A stretch of DNA of 64,000 nt from Nothopassalora personata (lineage: Eukaryota > Ascomycota > Dothideomycetes > Mycosphaerellales > Mycosphaerellaceae): NCBI GenBank assembly GCA_033816765.1, contig CM066290.1, forward strand, positions 1,798,001-1,862,000. Direction: 5' to 3'. The translations under genes were made by a program, and so were the position numbers. The notes below the pieces were generated by a model that was not told the origin of the DNA, did not search any database, and was given only the letters and a program-made list of their open reading frames with translations. The number at the start of each line of letters is the position of its first letter. Position 1 is the first letter of the stretch. This document shows positions 1-12,398 of the stretch, one piece after another.

Positions 1-935
1 CTACGAATCTCCTTTATATTTAGGAACGCTAAGAACCCCTTATAGTTTCGAGGCGTTTAACTTACTATTCAATATTACTGTTTAGAATACACTATAACCT
101 AACCTCTACCTTACTACTACTTAGTCTTTATAAGACAAGACAGCTACTGCTTTATTACTCTCCCTCGACTTCCTATCGGCCCGAGAACAAACCCGATTAA
201 GCTTGTCTTCTTAACTTATAATATTATTAGGTTATACTAAACCTAATAGGTAGTAATCTTAAGGTTTAGAATAGATTTTTACTTCTAATTGCACTTTTTA
301 TAGTACTATTACTTATCTTAATAACGTACGAGCGATAGCCTAGGATAGTAGCGGTAGAGAGTAGAGATAATTACAATATATAGGCTTAAGGCATAGAACG
401 TATAGTCGAGATTTTTCTACTATACCTCTTTAGCCGGTCCCCTCGTAGGAATACTTTAGCTACCTAGATAATAACCTTTACCCGCTCGTCCGGCAATACT
501 CTTAAAATAATATCTAATAGCTAAGCTAGTAACTAATGTCTAAATACGAAAACACCTATAACACTACTTATATTAAGTATACGACTAATTCTGTCGTATT
601 AGGAGATAGACCTAATTGCGTTGTCGGCTAGCTGTATTTAGATTACTACTTTCTACCTCCTTATTGCTCTAACCTAAATAAACGTAAGAGTCCCGGTCGT
701 GCTTCTATACTAGGCTCCGATTATTATTGCTGCTTAAACGCTATCTACTAAGAATCTACGCTATAGCCTCGTCCCCTCCTTAATACTACGCCTTATCGTT
801 CCGCCTCGTAGAACTAGCTACGGAGACACCGTAAAACGCCGTAGGTAATATTTATTCTATCGTCGCTCTTACTCGCCTACTCTTCTATTAGTACTAGGCT
901 TAGGTATACCGCTAAACACTCTTCGCTATCCGGGC
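1..935. repeat. T/A-rich RIP-degraded block
   Basis: This stretch is rich in TA steps and very poor in CA and TG dinucleotides; the first 60 bases contain neither. That is the classic outcome of repeat-induced point mutation, which turns CpA into TpA (TpG on the other strand) in duplicated DNA. No reading frame of useful length survives. Composition changes sharply to balanced, coding-like sequence near 920-950. It is most likely the decayed end of a transposon, but no terminal repeat or transposase motif can be read, so the family is unknown. Confidence 0.7.
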
Positions 936-1647
936 CTAGGCTTCCTCTTTGCGATCGTTGAGCCACTGGCTAATGTTCCGCTCGATACTTCACTTCTCGA
1001 ACTTGAAGACGTCAGACCACTGTCTCCAGATGCTGTTGTCGAGTCCGTAAACGACCGCGGTGTGTCTCTCGAGAGAAACTTGATGTTATCCTCGTGCTGA
1101 GGATCCAATGGCACGCTCTCTTGGCGTGCTTCTGTACTGGGTCGATGACCTTTGCTGGGTTCGCTATGGTCATCGGCTGGTTCTCATTTTTCAAACAATG
1201 TTTTGACGCAGTCGGTGAGGCTGACGTTGTTGAAGAGCCATTGGTTGCTGTGACGCCCGCAATCGGAAAAGGTCGCGCTTTGCGCTCGCTGTTTCTGCTT
1301 CGCCATCGGGGATGGAGCCTTCTGAGACGAGTTCGGTCTGGTTGGCGCGCTATGATCTCTCATAGATTCAGTCGACACACGCATTTCCTTCATCTCAATA
1401 TCCATTGAGCTGGATTTGCTCGACCGGCTGGGCTGCATGGTGGCATTGGGCTTCTCGGGAAAGCTGCTGTTGCTGTCCAACGATGGACGAGCGGTGTTGT
1501 TGTGGCTAGAAGAACTCATTCGCGTGGTGCTGTCTGGTGGACTGCCTGTGGTGGATGAAGATGCTCGGTGGAAAGGCTTTCTGTAGATGGTAGTCGTGTT
1601 GGAAGTACCGTGATCAGAAATCGTGTAACGCGAGGGACTACAGCACT
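926..1647 (-). pseudogene. Ser-rich C-terminal gene fragment with in-frame stop
   Basis: One minus-strand frame stays open from about 1647 down to a TAG at 926, interrupted only by a TGA at 1184-1186. The text on both sides of that stop has the same Ser/Thr/Pro-rich, disordered character, so the TGA probably breaks an originally longer protein. The upstream end has a possible 3' splice site (TAG after a taac branch-like motif), which would make this the last exon of a gene whose earlier exons I cannot recognise between 1650 and 3190. The frame ends at the edge of the RIP-like block. Tails of this kind are common on fungal seven-helix receptors, but nothing here proves that. It could also be a short gene that genuinely ends at 1184. 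Confidence 0.4.
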
Positions 1648-3193
1648 AAATATGTTATCCCGAAGAGCTTCGCTGTTATGCCACTGGCACTATCGCGCTC
1701 TTGTGAGGCCTCTTGGCCGGACTTCTTGCCAAGTAAGCAAGCAGGACAGGCGTGACTACGCTGCATCCGTTCCTTACGAGATCGTCAGGTATTTGAGGTG
1801 TTCATTGGCCGTAGGGCTGAACCAGACGAGCGATACAGACATCGTCCGCCAACAGTCATCACTTGTCGCTCGTAAAGCACCCAATGGCCAGCTCATGGGA
1901 GCATTGGCGCATGCCTGGCTTGACCCAAACAACAATACTAGCCCGGGACGTTGAAGATCTGCAGCGTCAAGCGGCATATGTATATATTATTACTTGGGCC
2001 TGATTGCGTGTCTTGTCTCGGCATCGACACTCGTGATAGATAGAGGGCGGTATGTCCCCAGATATTACGTGGCGTGTCTCCGCGCCAGCTTGGCTTTCAT
2101 CAAGATACAAGACGACCTCGTCACGCCGAGTGCTCTCTATCATCATAGTCCTCTTGTCGGCGGCACCGACGAAGTGAACGCGGCGCTTCGGCATTCTCAT
2201 GACACCTTACGCAAATCTCGATTAGCTCTATAGCGGGCGAAATCATCAAGCCAAGCCTTGGACGAAAGACATCTCTATGTCGCGCTCTGGGAATGGCGAA
2301 GCTCATGCCACATGGCATCGAGACTGTCCTTCGTGTGGATCGGCAACGTAGTTGCAAACGATCAGGCCGAAAAATGGAAGAAGACATCAAGCGTACAGTC
2401 TCGCGTCGGTCAAATGCAGAGGAGTGAAACAACATGACTCAAGATCAGCCCGATGAACTCGGGAGAATCACCCTCTACGCCTACCGATCATTCCTGACCG
2501 TGAGAACCTGGCCATTGGTCGATGCTCTCCGGGTGATGATACCAAAGGTTCGTAGTCGACTGCTCAGCAGGGCAGTTATGATCTGTGATTCGGGGCCGCT
2601 CATACCAGCCAGCCAAACGGCAGTTGATGAGGTGCAGTCAACGACTGCTCGTGTGTCGACGAACACGATTCCGAGTGGGCGTGCGCTGTAGCTGCTGTCC
2701 AGATGACTCCGAGCCTATTGTGCCTTGCATCGGCATGATAGTTCGCAAAGCGAGCATATCGTTATTTAACATGAAGTACTGCACTCTAGCGGGTCGAAAC
2801 ACGAGCACGAAGCGTAGGTCGTCGCATAGGCAAACACCTCGCGAAGCCAGGTCAGAGTGCTTCCTGGTTTCGATGTTATCACAGTATCGACCAATCGACC
2901 AATCTCTCGCGGTACGTATAGCACGCGAACGTGGTACATATCTCGCCTTTCTAGCTGGCCACTCCCTTTCACTCCGGTTATCTTCACCAACCAGCATCGA
3001 CCTATCAGCCTTGTCAAACATCCTCTCATACTACAGGAAGAGGGAACTCATCGCAGACCATGCTGGCCAGCATCGCACAGCAGGCATTGGTGTTAGAAGA
3101 GGTTGACAGCTGCCATCGCTAGTAGGAAATGCTGTACAACAAATTTCTCCGCAGCTCATTCTCCTGCCATTCTGGGACATTCGCGTCGGCAAT
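1648..3193. other. No recognisable gene
   Basis: Several frames of 60-170 codons exist on both strands, but none has a motif I recognise and their composition looks arbitrary. Composition is balanced, unlike the RIP-like block to the left. It may hold decayed exons of the minus-strand fragment to the left and the promoter of the broken DUR3-like gene to the right. Confidence 0.4.
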
Positions 3194-5524
3194 ATGGCAG
3201 GTAGCGATGCGATGAAAGTTCTTCCTGCTGGAGCAGGTTATGCTATTGTGATCGTTATCGGAGGAGTCTTCGCGTATATAATGTTAGCCATAACATGGCT
3301 ACAGATCCGATATGTGAGTAAAGGCAACTGACGCTGTGCACGCTCGCCTAACCTGAGACAGACACGCTTCTCGACGAAGCAGGCCGAAGAGTTTAACACC
3401 GCGTCGAGATCCGTCAAGCCAGGACTCATCGCATCTGGCATCGTCTCCTGTGAGTCCTATGGCTGCTGAGCTACTATTTCGCTGATATCTTGACTAAACA
3501 GCTTGGACCTGGAGCGCTACACTCCTCACCAGCTCAACTTTCGCGTACTCCTATGCCGTCTGCGGGCCAATGTGGTACGGCGCCATGGGTACACTGCAAA
3601 TCCTGCTCTTCGCCCTTGTTGCTATCATGATCAAGCCAATGCGCCCGGAGCATATGCCTTTCCCGAGATCCTACTGGCCAAACATGGGAACATCGCTCAC
3701 CTAACCCACCTGTTCTTCGTATTTGTACGAATATGCTGGTTGGCGCATGCTTGGTTCTCGGCGGCTCCCAGGTGGTCTCTGCTGTCACTGGGATGAACGT
3801 CTACGCTTCTTGCTTCCTCATACCGTTAGTGGTCGCTGCGTACGTTATTGCTGGCGGACTGCGAAGTACATTCATTGCAGACTATATCCATACCATGATT
3901 TTGTTCGTGGCAATCTTCGTCTTCGGATTCACCCTTTACGCGACCAGTGAGCTTGTTGGCTCGCCGAGCAGATTTTATGATCTACTTCACGAGGCTTCTG
4001 AGAAGATGCCAATTGCAGAGAAAGATGGTGACGGCTCATACCTAGAATTCCGATCCGTCGATGGACCGTTCTTCGCCATCAATCTCTTCGCCGCTGGCTT
4101 CTCGACAGTGTGGCTGGATCAAGTACATTGGCAAAGAGCAATTGCATCTCGCCCGGAAAGCAGCGTCAAGGCATATCTTCTTGGTGGCGTCGCCTGGTAT
4201 GGCATTCCGTTCGGGTTCGCTACTGCCATGGGCTTAGGGGGCGTAACTTTGTCGGGCAACCCAAGGTTCCCTACATATCCAGAGGCCCTATCTACTGCAC
4301 AGAACAACGCCGGGCTGTCATCCCCTGCTACAGCTATTACCTTGCTTGGATCTGGAGGTGCGGTCCCAATGTTGATACTGCTGTTCATGGCAGTAACCTC
4401 AAGCACATCTGCAGAGCTGATCGCCGTCAGCTCCCTCTTAACCTCCGATGTATACAAGACGTATATCAAACCTGATGCACAGTCCTCCAAGCTGGTCCAG
4501 ATCTCACACTATGGCATCATGATTTATACGCTGATCCTCGCAGGCTTCTGATGCATCCTGAATGCGGTCGGAATCAGCCTCACCTGGCTCTTGACAGTGC
4601 TTGCCATTATCGTTGGTGGTGGCGCTATGCCTGTCGGACTCGTCCTCCTATGGAAACGGACTTCCACCATGGCAGCTATCGTTTCTCCAAGGATTGGATT
4701 GACTTGTGGCCTGATAGCCTGGTTCATCACTGCTTGGAAGAGGTCCGGCGAGATATCGATCATGAGTACGGGAGACACTACCAATGCTGTAGCGGGCAAT
4801 ATCACCAGCTTTGGCGTGCATTGACTGACTGGCGTTCTCTTTCTCTGCTCTTCCCAGCAAAGTACACGAGCACCGATGCTCGACAGATTGAAAGGAGAAA
4901 CAAAATTCAGGGCATTGCAAACCCGACCTCGTACCCGGGAGCATCAAGCGGGCATAACACACCGCAAACGACGGATTTGAAGTCGGAGAAGAGGACACTG
5001 TCTGAGCCAGCCTCTGTTGAGGAGCAAACGACAGTAGTCACCACCGGCAATGACCTTGTCAACTTCCTCGAAGCATCGCACATAGAGCCCATGGACCCCG
5101 AGGCCGTTCAGAAGAGCCAACGGATTGCCCTCGGCGCCAACATCATCTTCATATCGGTAGCCGTCATTTTGGTCCCTTTCACCCTCCTCGGGACCTCTTA
5201 CGTGTACAGCCGTGCTTTCTTCGAAGGATGGGTAAGCCCACAATCCACTAAAGAAGCATCAGACACCTGGCTGACATACACTAGGTCGTCGTAAGCTTCA
5301 TCTGGGTCTGGGTCTCCATGACAATCTGCGTGAGGTACCCCGTCTTCGAAAGTCCTGGTGCGCTGAAGGAGGTCTCTGTAGGTCTATGGCGAGACTGCAG
5401 GGCTCTGTTCGGTGGGAGAAAGTCTCAAGCAGAACAAAGTGCTGGCGAAGCATGGGTCAAAATCGCGCCCGCCTCAAGTGGCTCTCAAGTGATCGGTCAA
5501 GGTAAGCCGCAAACAAAAAGATAG
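3194..5524 (+). pseudogene. DUR3-like: Broken DUR3-type urea/polyamine transporter
   Basis: Conceptual pieces match the sodium:solute symporter family in the DUR3 urea permease branch. These include the N-terminal start with GAGYAIVIVIGGVFAYIM, the SWTWSATLL helix, ACLVLGGSQVVSAVTGMNVY, the long VIAGGLRSTFIADYIHT helix and the C-terminal PAKYTSTDAR segment. Splice sites look intact: exons 3194-3313, 3362-3449, 3502-~5231 and 5285-5524, with GTGAGT, GTGAGT and GTAAGC donors. The third exon is broken four times. Apparent one-base losses lie near 3635, near 3730 and near 4815-4850, and a TGA stop in otherwise continuous frame lies at 4549-4551. Intact relatives are plasma-membrane urea/polyamine importers of about 650-700 residues. 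Sequencing error could explain isolated frameshifts, but four lesions including a substitution make real decay more likely. Confidence 0.8.
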
Positions 5525-5532
5525 CACGACAT

Positions 5533-5641
5533 AAGCTCTGGCAGATTCGAACTGACATCCTCCGGACCCCTACCCGGTTTACCAGTGGCCAGCTTAGAAG
5601 ATCGTACGCCCGGGATATTCTAACCATTGAACTAAGAGCCC
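5533..5641 (-). tRNA. tRNA-like element, probably intron-bearing or decayed
   Basis: On the minus strand, a seven-base acceptor-like stem (two G-U pairs) closes the ends. A D-arm-like stretch (TTCAATGGTTAGAA) and a T-arm with the invariant GTTCGAATC loop follow in the right order. The middle is too long for a simple tRNA, as expected with an intron, and CCCGG/CCGGG can pair there. However, the required T at position 33 is not in place, and the T stem has one mismatch. An arginine TCT anticodon context (CTTCTAA) is visible but does not sit in a clean stem. I read it as a tRNA gene with intron or a tRNA pseudogene; the anticodon is not assigned. Confidence 0.4.
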
Positions 5642-5906
5642 CGCAGACCACGCCCTGAACGGCGATCGTGTCTGATGGAGGGATAGTCTTGTGAATGAAT
5701 ATAGAGCTACACGAGGGAGTGATTAACATCTTTGAGCCTGCATGTGACTTGGAGACTGGATATGAGCTGTGGCGAGAGTAATCAGACTTGTCGGATAAGA
5801 GCGTCGTCCGCGCACTTGCATTTGGCATTTGTAATCTGTCAACAGTCCCCAACGCCACGCTAAGTGCTATCATACTCATCATGTCGTACAGTCGCTACCA
5901 GGTAGC

Positions 5907-7863
5907 TTAGTCCGTCTCCATCTTGGTCTCAAAGTATCCCGTGATAGCATCCACCATGTCCTGCTTCTTTGCCCCCACTCGAAGATTTTTCGACTGTAGC
6001 CAAGCCTTCAGCTCCCCATTCTTGAACTTGCCAACTTTGTCTGCATCATATGCAGCGCGCATTTGCGCGTCAGTCAGGCCTTCATCATCGTCACCATCTT
6101 CGTCTTTGACCTTCTTGGTCTTCGGCGCAGATGAAGCCGGCGCTGTGCGCTTCGAACCTCCATTGGCGGCAGGCTTGATGCTCCTTTGATTCTCGGTCTG
6201 CCACTCCTCGAAGGCCTCATCCAAGGCTCCGCCCCACTCCACCACATAGCCTCCAGCTCGCTTGTGGATCTGCTTCCACTTTGGTAGTGTCTTGTCGTCA
6301 GGCTGTTCCGGCAGATCTTCCTCAAGCGCCAGAGCCTGCAGGATGCGGTAGAACCATTGCAATGAAGGATTTGGGTACTTGTACGGGTCGTAGACTGCTT
6401 TGGGAAGCTGTAGCTGCTCCACGATGATCCGCATGGCGTCGACCACTTTGTCCGGTGCTCTCACGAGGCTCGTTTCGGGCGCCTTTCTGATGTCGTCGGC
6501 CCAAGGGAGTGGTTTGAGCCATAGTCCAGGTGGCATCTTCTGCTCACCTTCTTCGTTGCGTTCCTCGACGCCAGGTATGACCGCCACAAGCTTTGGCACC
6601 GCGTTCTTGCGAGGTAAGTACCATGCCAGTCCCATCTTGTCGTCTTTTAAAAGCTTCTGATGCAACGCAGAGAACACGCGGGTAGACCCTACCCAGCCGT
6701 CTTCCGAAGGGTAAATGAAAGTGCATTTGTCGATGCTCGCCCACATCGGCAGCAAACTTATCGGCTTGAAGCCGATGATGCGAAGTACTGTATCTCCAAA
6801 GTTCTTGACCTTAGCAAGTTCCTCTTCCGAGAACGAGATAGTCTCGCCGCCAAACTTGAAGGCTTTCCTGATCTCGACCTTCTCCACCGTCCTGGCGGTA
6901 TCTTCATCCACCAGCGTACTGCTGCCCACAGCAATCTGTGCCTTATCGCTGTCCGGTGGCAGGTAGACGTATGTTGTCCTCTTCGGCTCTTGTCGCTTGA
7001 TGAGGATAAAGCCTTTGATACTGATCTTCAGTCCTGGACCGATCTCGAAAGGGACACTGCTAAAGAGTGCTCGGCGTGGAGCAGCACGAGAGCTGACGGA
7101 AGATATCAGCGACTGCAACAGACTGATGCCGTCTTTCGCAACGCTACTTGCTGCTTTGATATCATCTGACAGTGGCGCAGGTGCATCGGGGTCAGATGGT
7201 GTTGCGGAATAGACAATGTCATTGTAGAACTTGTTCCTGTCGAATATGTAATCACGGTCCGGATGCGAGATGGGGAACAGCTCGATCGTAACTCCAAGGT
7301 CGTAAAGATCTTTAGCACGGACAGCCGCACTATTTCTCGCATTCCTGTCTGAAGCGTGCGGGTAGTCGTTGTCCGTCACCAAGAACAAACGCCGCGAAGA
7401 GAAGTTTGGTGCCTTGGTGGTGAAGATCTGATTCGCGCAGAACAATACGTTCGCCATGCTGACCTCTTCACTGCTAGCTTGCAGTAGGCCGGCAGCTTCC
7501 TCTTCATCCTCGACCAGATTTCGAAGCTGTTTGACATCTGCTGCTGCCGGCACGTCCAGATCTGTGAGCAAGTAGCAATGTGGGTATTGCAATCCAGCTC
7601 TCTTGCGCTCGTCCTCTCCTTCCTGAAACTTGCTTCTTTCCGTGCCGAATAGCAAGATGCCCATCATGTCGTTAGGATTGCTGATGATTCGTTGTTGCAT
7701 CAACGCGTAGGCGCATTTCAGTGCTGCCAACGTTGGCGAGAGTGCTGTATCTGGCTTCTTGGGATCAGAATCAGACGGCGTTGTGAGCATGCTCCGGCTG
7801 ACATCGATGGCGAACAGCACGGCATCTTTGACAGTCTTGTAGCCAGACTCTCCTACTTCCTCC

Positions 7864-7896
<33 letters not shown>

Positions 7897-7928
7897 GGAG
7901 CAGGTTGGTACTTAGACTCCTCCGCCAT
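5907..7928 (-). CDS. KU70: Ku70, DNA end-binding subunit of NHEJ
   Basis: A single-exon 673-residue protein of the Ku70 family. Ku70 pairs with Ku80 as a ring on broken DNA ends in the nucleus and starts non-homologous end joining; it also protects telomeres. Visible domains in order: a short acidic N-terminus coded by a CGTCCT-type repeat (7863-7890), the von Willebrand-type Ku N domain opening with VKDAVLFAIDVSRSML, the Ku beta-barrel core in the middle third, the C-terminal arm, and a SAP DNA-binding module in the last ~55 residues. I chose the Met at 7928 (MAEESKYQ) rather than the in-frame one at 8075, because fungal Ku70 proteins begin just before this acidic stretch. Divergent from HEM15 across about 390 bases. 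Confidence 0.93.
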
Positions 7929-9646
<1,718 letters not shown>

Positions 9647-9878
9647 TCATATGTGTAACTATACTTCACATCATGTAAAAAACAACTCGACAGTACTTCA
9701 TGTGTCCAAGCAAAACTGCGAAGCGACCAAGTCCGGAGGCGTATGTACCCATATCTACTGGTTATGTCCAGCTGACGCTAACGACCCCGCCACACCTTAT
9801 TCACCTCATACTGCTTCATCCATAGCCAGACTGATCTACTAAAACATCAAGCCATCAATCTTCTCTACCTTCAGCACC

Positions 9879-10729
9879 ATGCTCAAAAAGTTCCGCCGCA
9901 ACAGCAAAGCCAATGTCCCGTCAGAATCGCAAGACTCAACCCCAGCCGCCACGTTCGCCACCCACACCAAACAAACAACCTTCTACTCCCTCCCAGCAGA
10001 ACTTCGCAACGAAATCTACACCCTCGCAGCCTGTGCCTGTACCCTCCACCTCTTCGACCCCGTACGCTCAAAATCCAAAACAAAATTCAAAGCCATCCCA
10101 GCCCTCCTCCTCGCCAGCCGCCAAACCCGCTCGGAATATCTCCCCATCCTCCTCTCAACCGCCGCGATCAAAGCCGCGGTAACAGACTTCAATTTCAAAA
10201 ATCTCCAGCGAGTGCTTTCATCGCTGTACATTACTGAACTGAAAGCGTTAAGGTCGAATGAGAATCTTACGATTGTGCTGAGATTGAAGAAGTGTAATGA
10301 GGAGGGATATCCGAATTTGAGGAGGTGGTGTACTGCGAGGGCTCATAGTCTTGATAAGGTCAGCTGGAGGTATCAGTTGCACGCGGGTACTGAGGGGAAA
10401 GTTTTGAGGTGGTATGCGGAGAGGGTCAGGGTGCTTTTTGAGAGGGTTGAGGGCGAGGAGGTCAAGTGGGAGGTACGTTGATGCAGGGTGGTGCTGGGTC
10501 TAGAGTCCGGACGTTTTCGCCAATTCCGAGAGCGCATTGGCTAACATTTGGCGTGTAGGTTAGGAGGATCTCGGAGGCGTTGGAGGAAGATATTGCGCCG
10601 TGGATGAGGAGTGTGGTTAGGACAGGGGCGGCGATGGCTTTGGAAAGAGAGCAGGTTGGGCAGGGCTGGGCTAATGGGTTTGGTGATGATTTTGTTATGA
10701 TGGCGGCTATTAGGAAGAGACGAGGATGA
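9879..10729 (+). CDS. Small LPAELRNEIY-type hypothetical protein
   Basis: Two exons, 9879-10472 and 10559-10729, joined across an 86-base intron (GTACGT donor, GTGTAG acceptor after a CTAAC branch site), give 254 residues. The segment FYSLPAELRNEIYTLA near residue 35 is the N-terminal signature of a large expanded family in Dothideomycetes and relatives (F-box-like/2EXR-like proteins). Members are mostly uncharacterised, and some are thought to act as substrate adaptors. The C-terminal half is rich in charged helices (SEALEEDIAPWMRSV). Codon usage differs between the two ends of exon 1: the first half is C-rich at third positions and the second half G/T-rich. Function unknown. Confidence 0.7.
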
Positions 10730-10922
10730 GAGGTGAGCTGGAGTCCTTATAGGTGGCGAAGTACTATGCCCCCGTCTTGAAGATGAAGTGGACGTGGTGG
10801 CCATAATTCAGGCACTGCTCGCATTACCGCAGTCGGTTTTCTATATGAACACACTTCCATTGTCTTCGACACAGCAGCGGCCAGAAATGGGTTTGCCCGG
10901 TAATCCTTGCTCCGACACTCCA

Positions 10923-11303
10923 TCACCTCGGAAATAAGGACGTGCAGACATCAACCAAGTCTCTGACCACCGCAGTGAATGCAGATAATCCCAGCACGCA
11001 GCCTGCAGCTCCTACAACCAGTATCAACAAGCCGCAGATGAACTCCGTAAGCTCAATTTCGTCAAAGTCTCCACGCCCATACATAAGCAGGGCACCAAGC
11101 ATGAGAAAGAACATCATGCCCACGAAGAGGTTGCATGCCAGAATCAAACAATCTGCTGGAGTCGGCGAGAAGAAGCTCAATCAATACCATGGCATGAAAA
11201 GGAGGACCTGAGTGCCGAAGCGCAAAGCCATCGCTGCGATGCAGACGCCGAGGATTGCGAGAACGTAGACCAGAATGTAGTGGAGAATTGCGCGGAAGGT
11301 CAT
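10923..11303 (-). pseudogene. Tandem membrane protein copy A (nonsense)
   Basis: Reading from the ATG at 11303, one frame gives 40 residues, a TGA at 11181-11183, then 85 more residues in the same frame to a stop at 10923. The parts before and after the TGA align with the two neighbouring copies B and C: an N-terminal helix with RAILHYILVYVLAIL, a Met-Pro-Trp-Tyr where the others have Ile-Pro-x-Tyr, then ACNLFVGM where the others have VCNLTVG or ACNILVIG. Four hydrophobic helices are predicted overall. The single stop makes it a young pseudogene, or a sequencing/assembly error. Use of a start downstream of the stop would give a protein with only the last helices. No known family is recognised. 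Confidence 0.55.
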
Positions 11304-11316
11304 GTTGGTAAGTTGG

Positions 11317-11760
11317 TCAATAGACAGTCTGTGGCCAGTTTATGTGACGAGCTCTTGCACATTCTTTAACGCTTTGTGTCGTCCAACTATTGCTTGCTTG
11401 TCCATTCATCACGGCGCCACCAGATCTCTCCAGACAGCCAGAAGCTACGAGACCAGCCCAGCAAAAGGCCCAAACTCGGAATATTAGCAAGAAAGCGTCC
11501 TCGACATTATCCGACCAAACTGTCTCCAGATGTCTTCGTAGTCCGAAATATCTAGCAGCGGCAAATGGGCCGACTGTCAAGTTGCACACCATCAGTATGC
11601 CATTAACCGAATTTGACCAGAGCATCCTGATGAGGTAGCACGGAATCGCCAGTAGTATTTGCTCAGCGATGTGGAACAGCGTGGCAACAAGGCAGACCGC
11701 GAAGATGCTGAGAGTGTACATGATGATGTAGCGCAGCATTTGATGGACGAGGGAGCGCAT
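11317..11760 (-). CDS. Tandem membrane protein copy B
   Basis: A 147-residue protein with at least three to four hydrophobic helices: MLRYIIMYTLSIFAVCLVAT, ILLAIPCYLIRML, ILMVCNLTVGPFAAAR and FLLIFRVWAFCWAGLVAS. It ends in a polar tail of about 37 residues that copies A and C lack. It lies 13 bases upstream-side of copy A and about 225 bases from copy C, all on the minus strand. The shared pattern RYI..Y.L, then I-P-x-Y, then C-N-L/I-x-V shows the three are paralogues. Both ends lack a classical signal peptide. I do not recognise the family; small tandem membrane proteins like this are often lineage-specific. The unusual tail could mean a frameshift or missed splice near 11400. Confidence 0.5.
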   Translation of the reverse strand: MRSLVHQMLRYIIMYTLSIFAVCLVATLFHIAEQILLAIPCYLIRMLWSNSVNGILMVCNLTVGPFAAARYFGLRRHLETVWSDNVEDAFLLIFRVWAFCWAGLVASGCLERSGGAVMNGQASNSWTTQSVKECARARHINWPQTVY

Positions 11761-11984
11761 GTTGGGACTCGATGGTAGAAAGCTTGCCGTGACTGAGCAT
11801 TGCGAAGTCCCCCGAAGATCGCAAGCAGGGCCGTGAAGAATCGAGGCGTTGCCGCGAGTGTGTTGTCCAAAACCTCTTCGACTGAGTCAGGGCAACCCTG
11901 GTGCTACACAAGATCCATTTAATCACCTCGTACCATATCCGCCTGTTCCTCGATGCCCTTTACTTCCATCTACATCCTCCTCCA

Positions 11985-12398
11985 TCAGCCAGCCAGCACA
12001 GCCAGGATCTGCCCGATCACTCCCGCCACCGCCAACAGGCAAATCATCGCACACACCAGCGCCGCGAGAACTCCACATGTGTCTACATCGAGCATGTGGG
12101 GACGCAGGAGAGTGATGAAGAGACCGATCTGGCCGATCACCAGTATATTGCAAGCCACCAGTGCATCCTCCTCCGAAAGTGGGTGCCGAATAACCTTGCA
12201 GAAGTGATAGAAAGGTATCAGCCAGAGTTGAGCGCTCATGTGGAGGACTAGATATCCGTAGCAGAGGTGGGGGGTCCTCAGGATATAGATGGTGATGTAG
12301 CGGATGGTGGACTTGATGATGGACGTCATGTTGGTGCTGTTGGTGGCCGCCTCGCCGTCGGGCTCGATGATGGTCTCGTCGTGGTCATCGCTGGTCAT
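11985..12398 (-). CDS. Tandem membrane protein copy C
   Basis: A 137-residue protein with an acidic N-terminal stretch of about 23 residues and four hydrophobic helices, including STIRYITIYILRTPHLCYGY, AQLWLIPFYHFCKVI, DALVACNILVIGQIGLFITL and ALVCAMICLLAVAGVIGQIL. A second Met at residue 24 (MTSIIKSTIRY) aligns with the starts of copies A and B, so the acidic extension may be specific to this copy. It appears to be the most intact member of the three-gene tandem set. Function unknown; nothing in the sequence links it to a known transporter or receptor. Confidence 0.55.
   Translation of the reverse strand: MTSDDHDETIIEPDGEAATNSTNMTSIIKSTIRYITIYILRTPHLCYGYLVLHMSAQLWLIPFYHFCKVIRHPLSEEDALVACNILVIGQIGLFITLLRPHMLDVDTCGVLAALVCAMICLLAVAGVIGQILAVLAG

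Noticed and set aside
4815..4860. Intron instead of a frameshift in the DUR3-like gene
   Set aside because: A GTGCAT-to-CCCAG splice would remove conserved residues before PAKYTSTD and the donor is poor.
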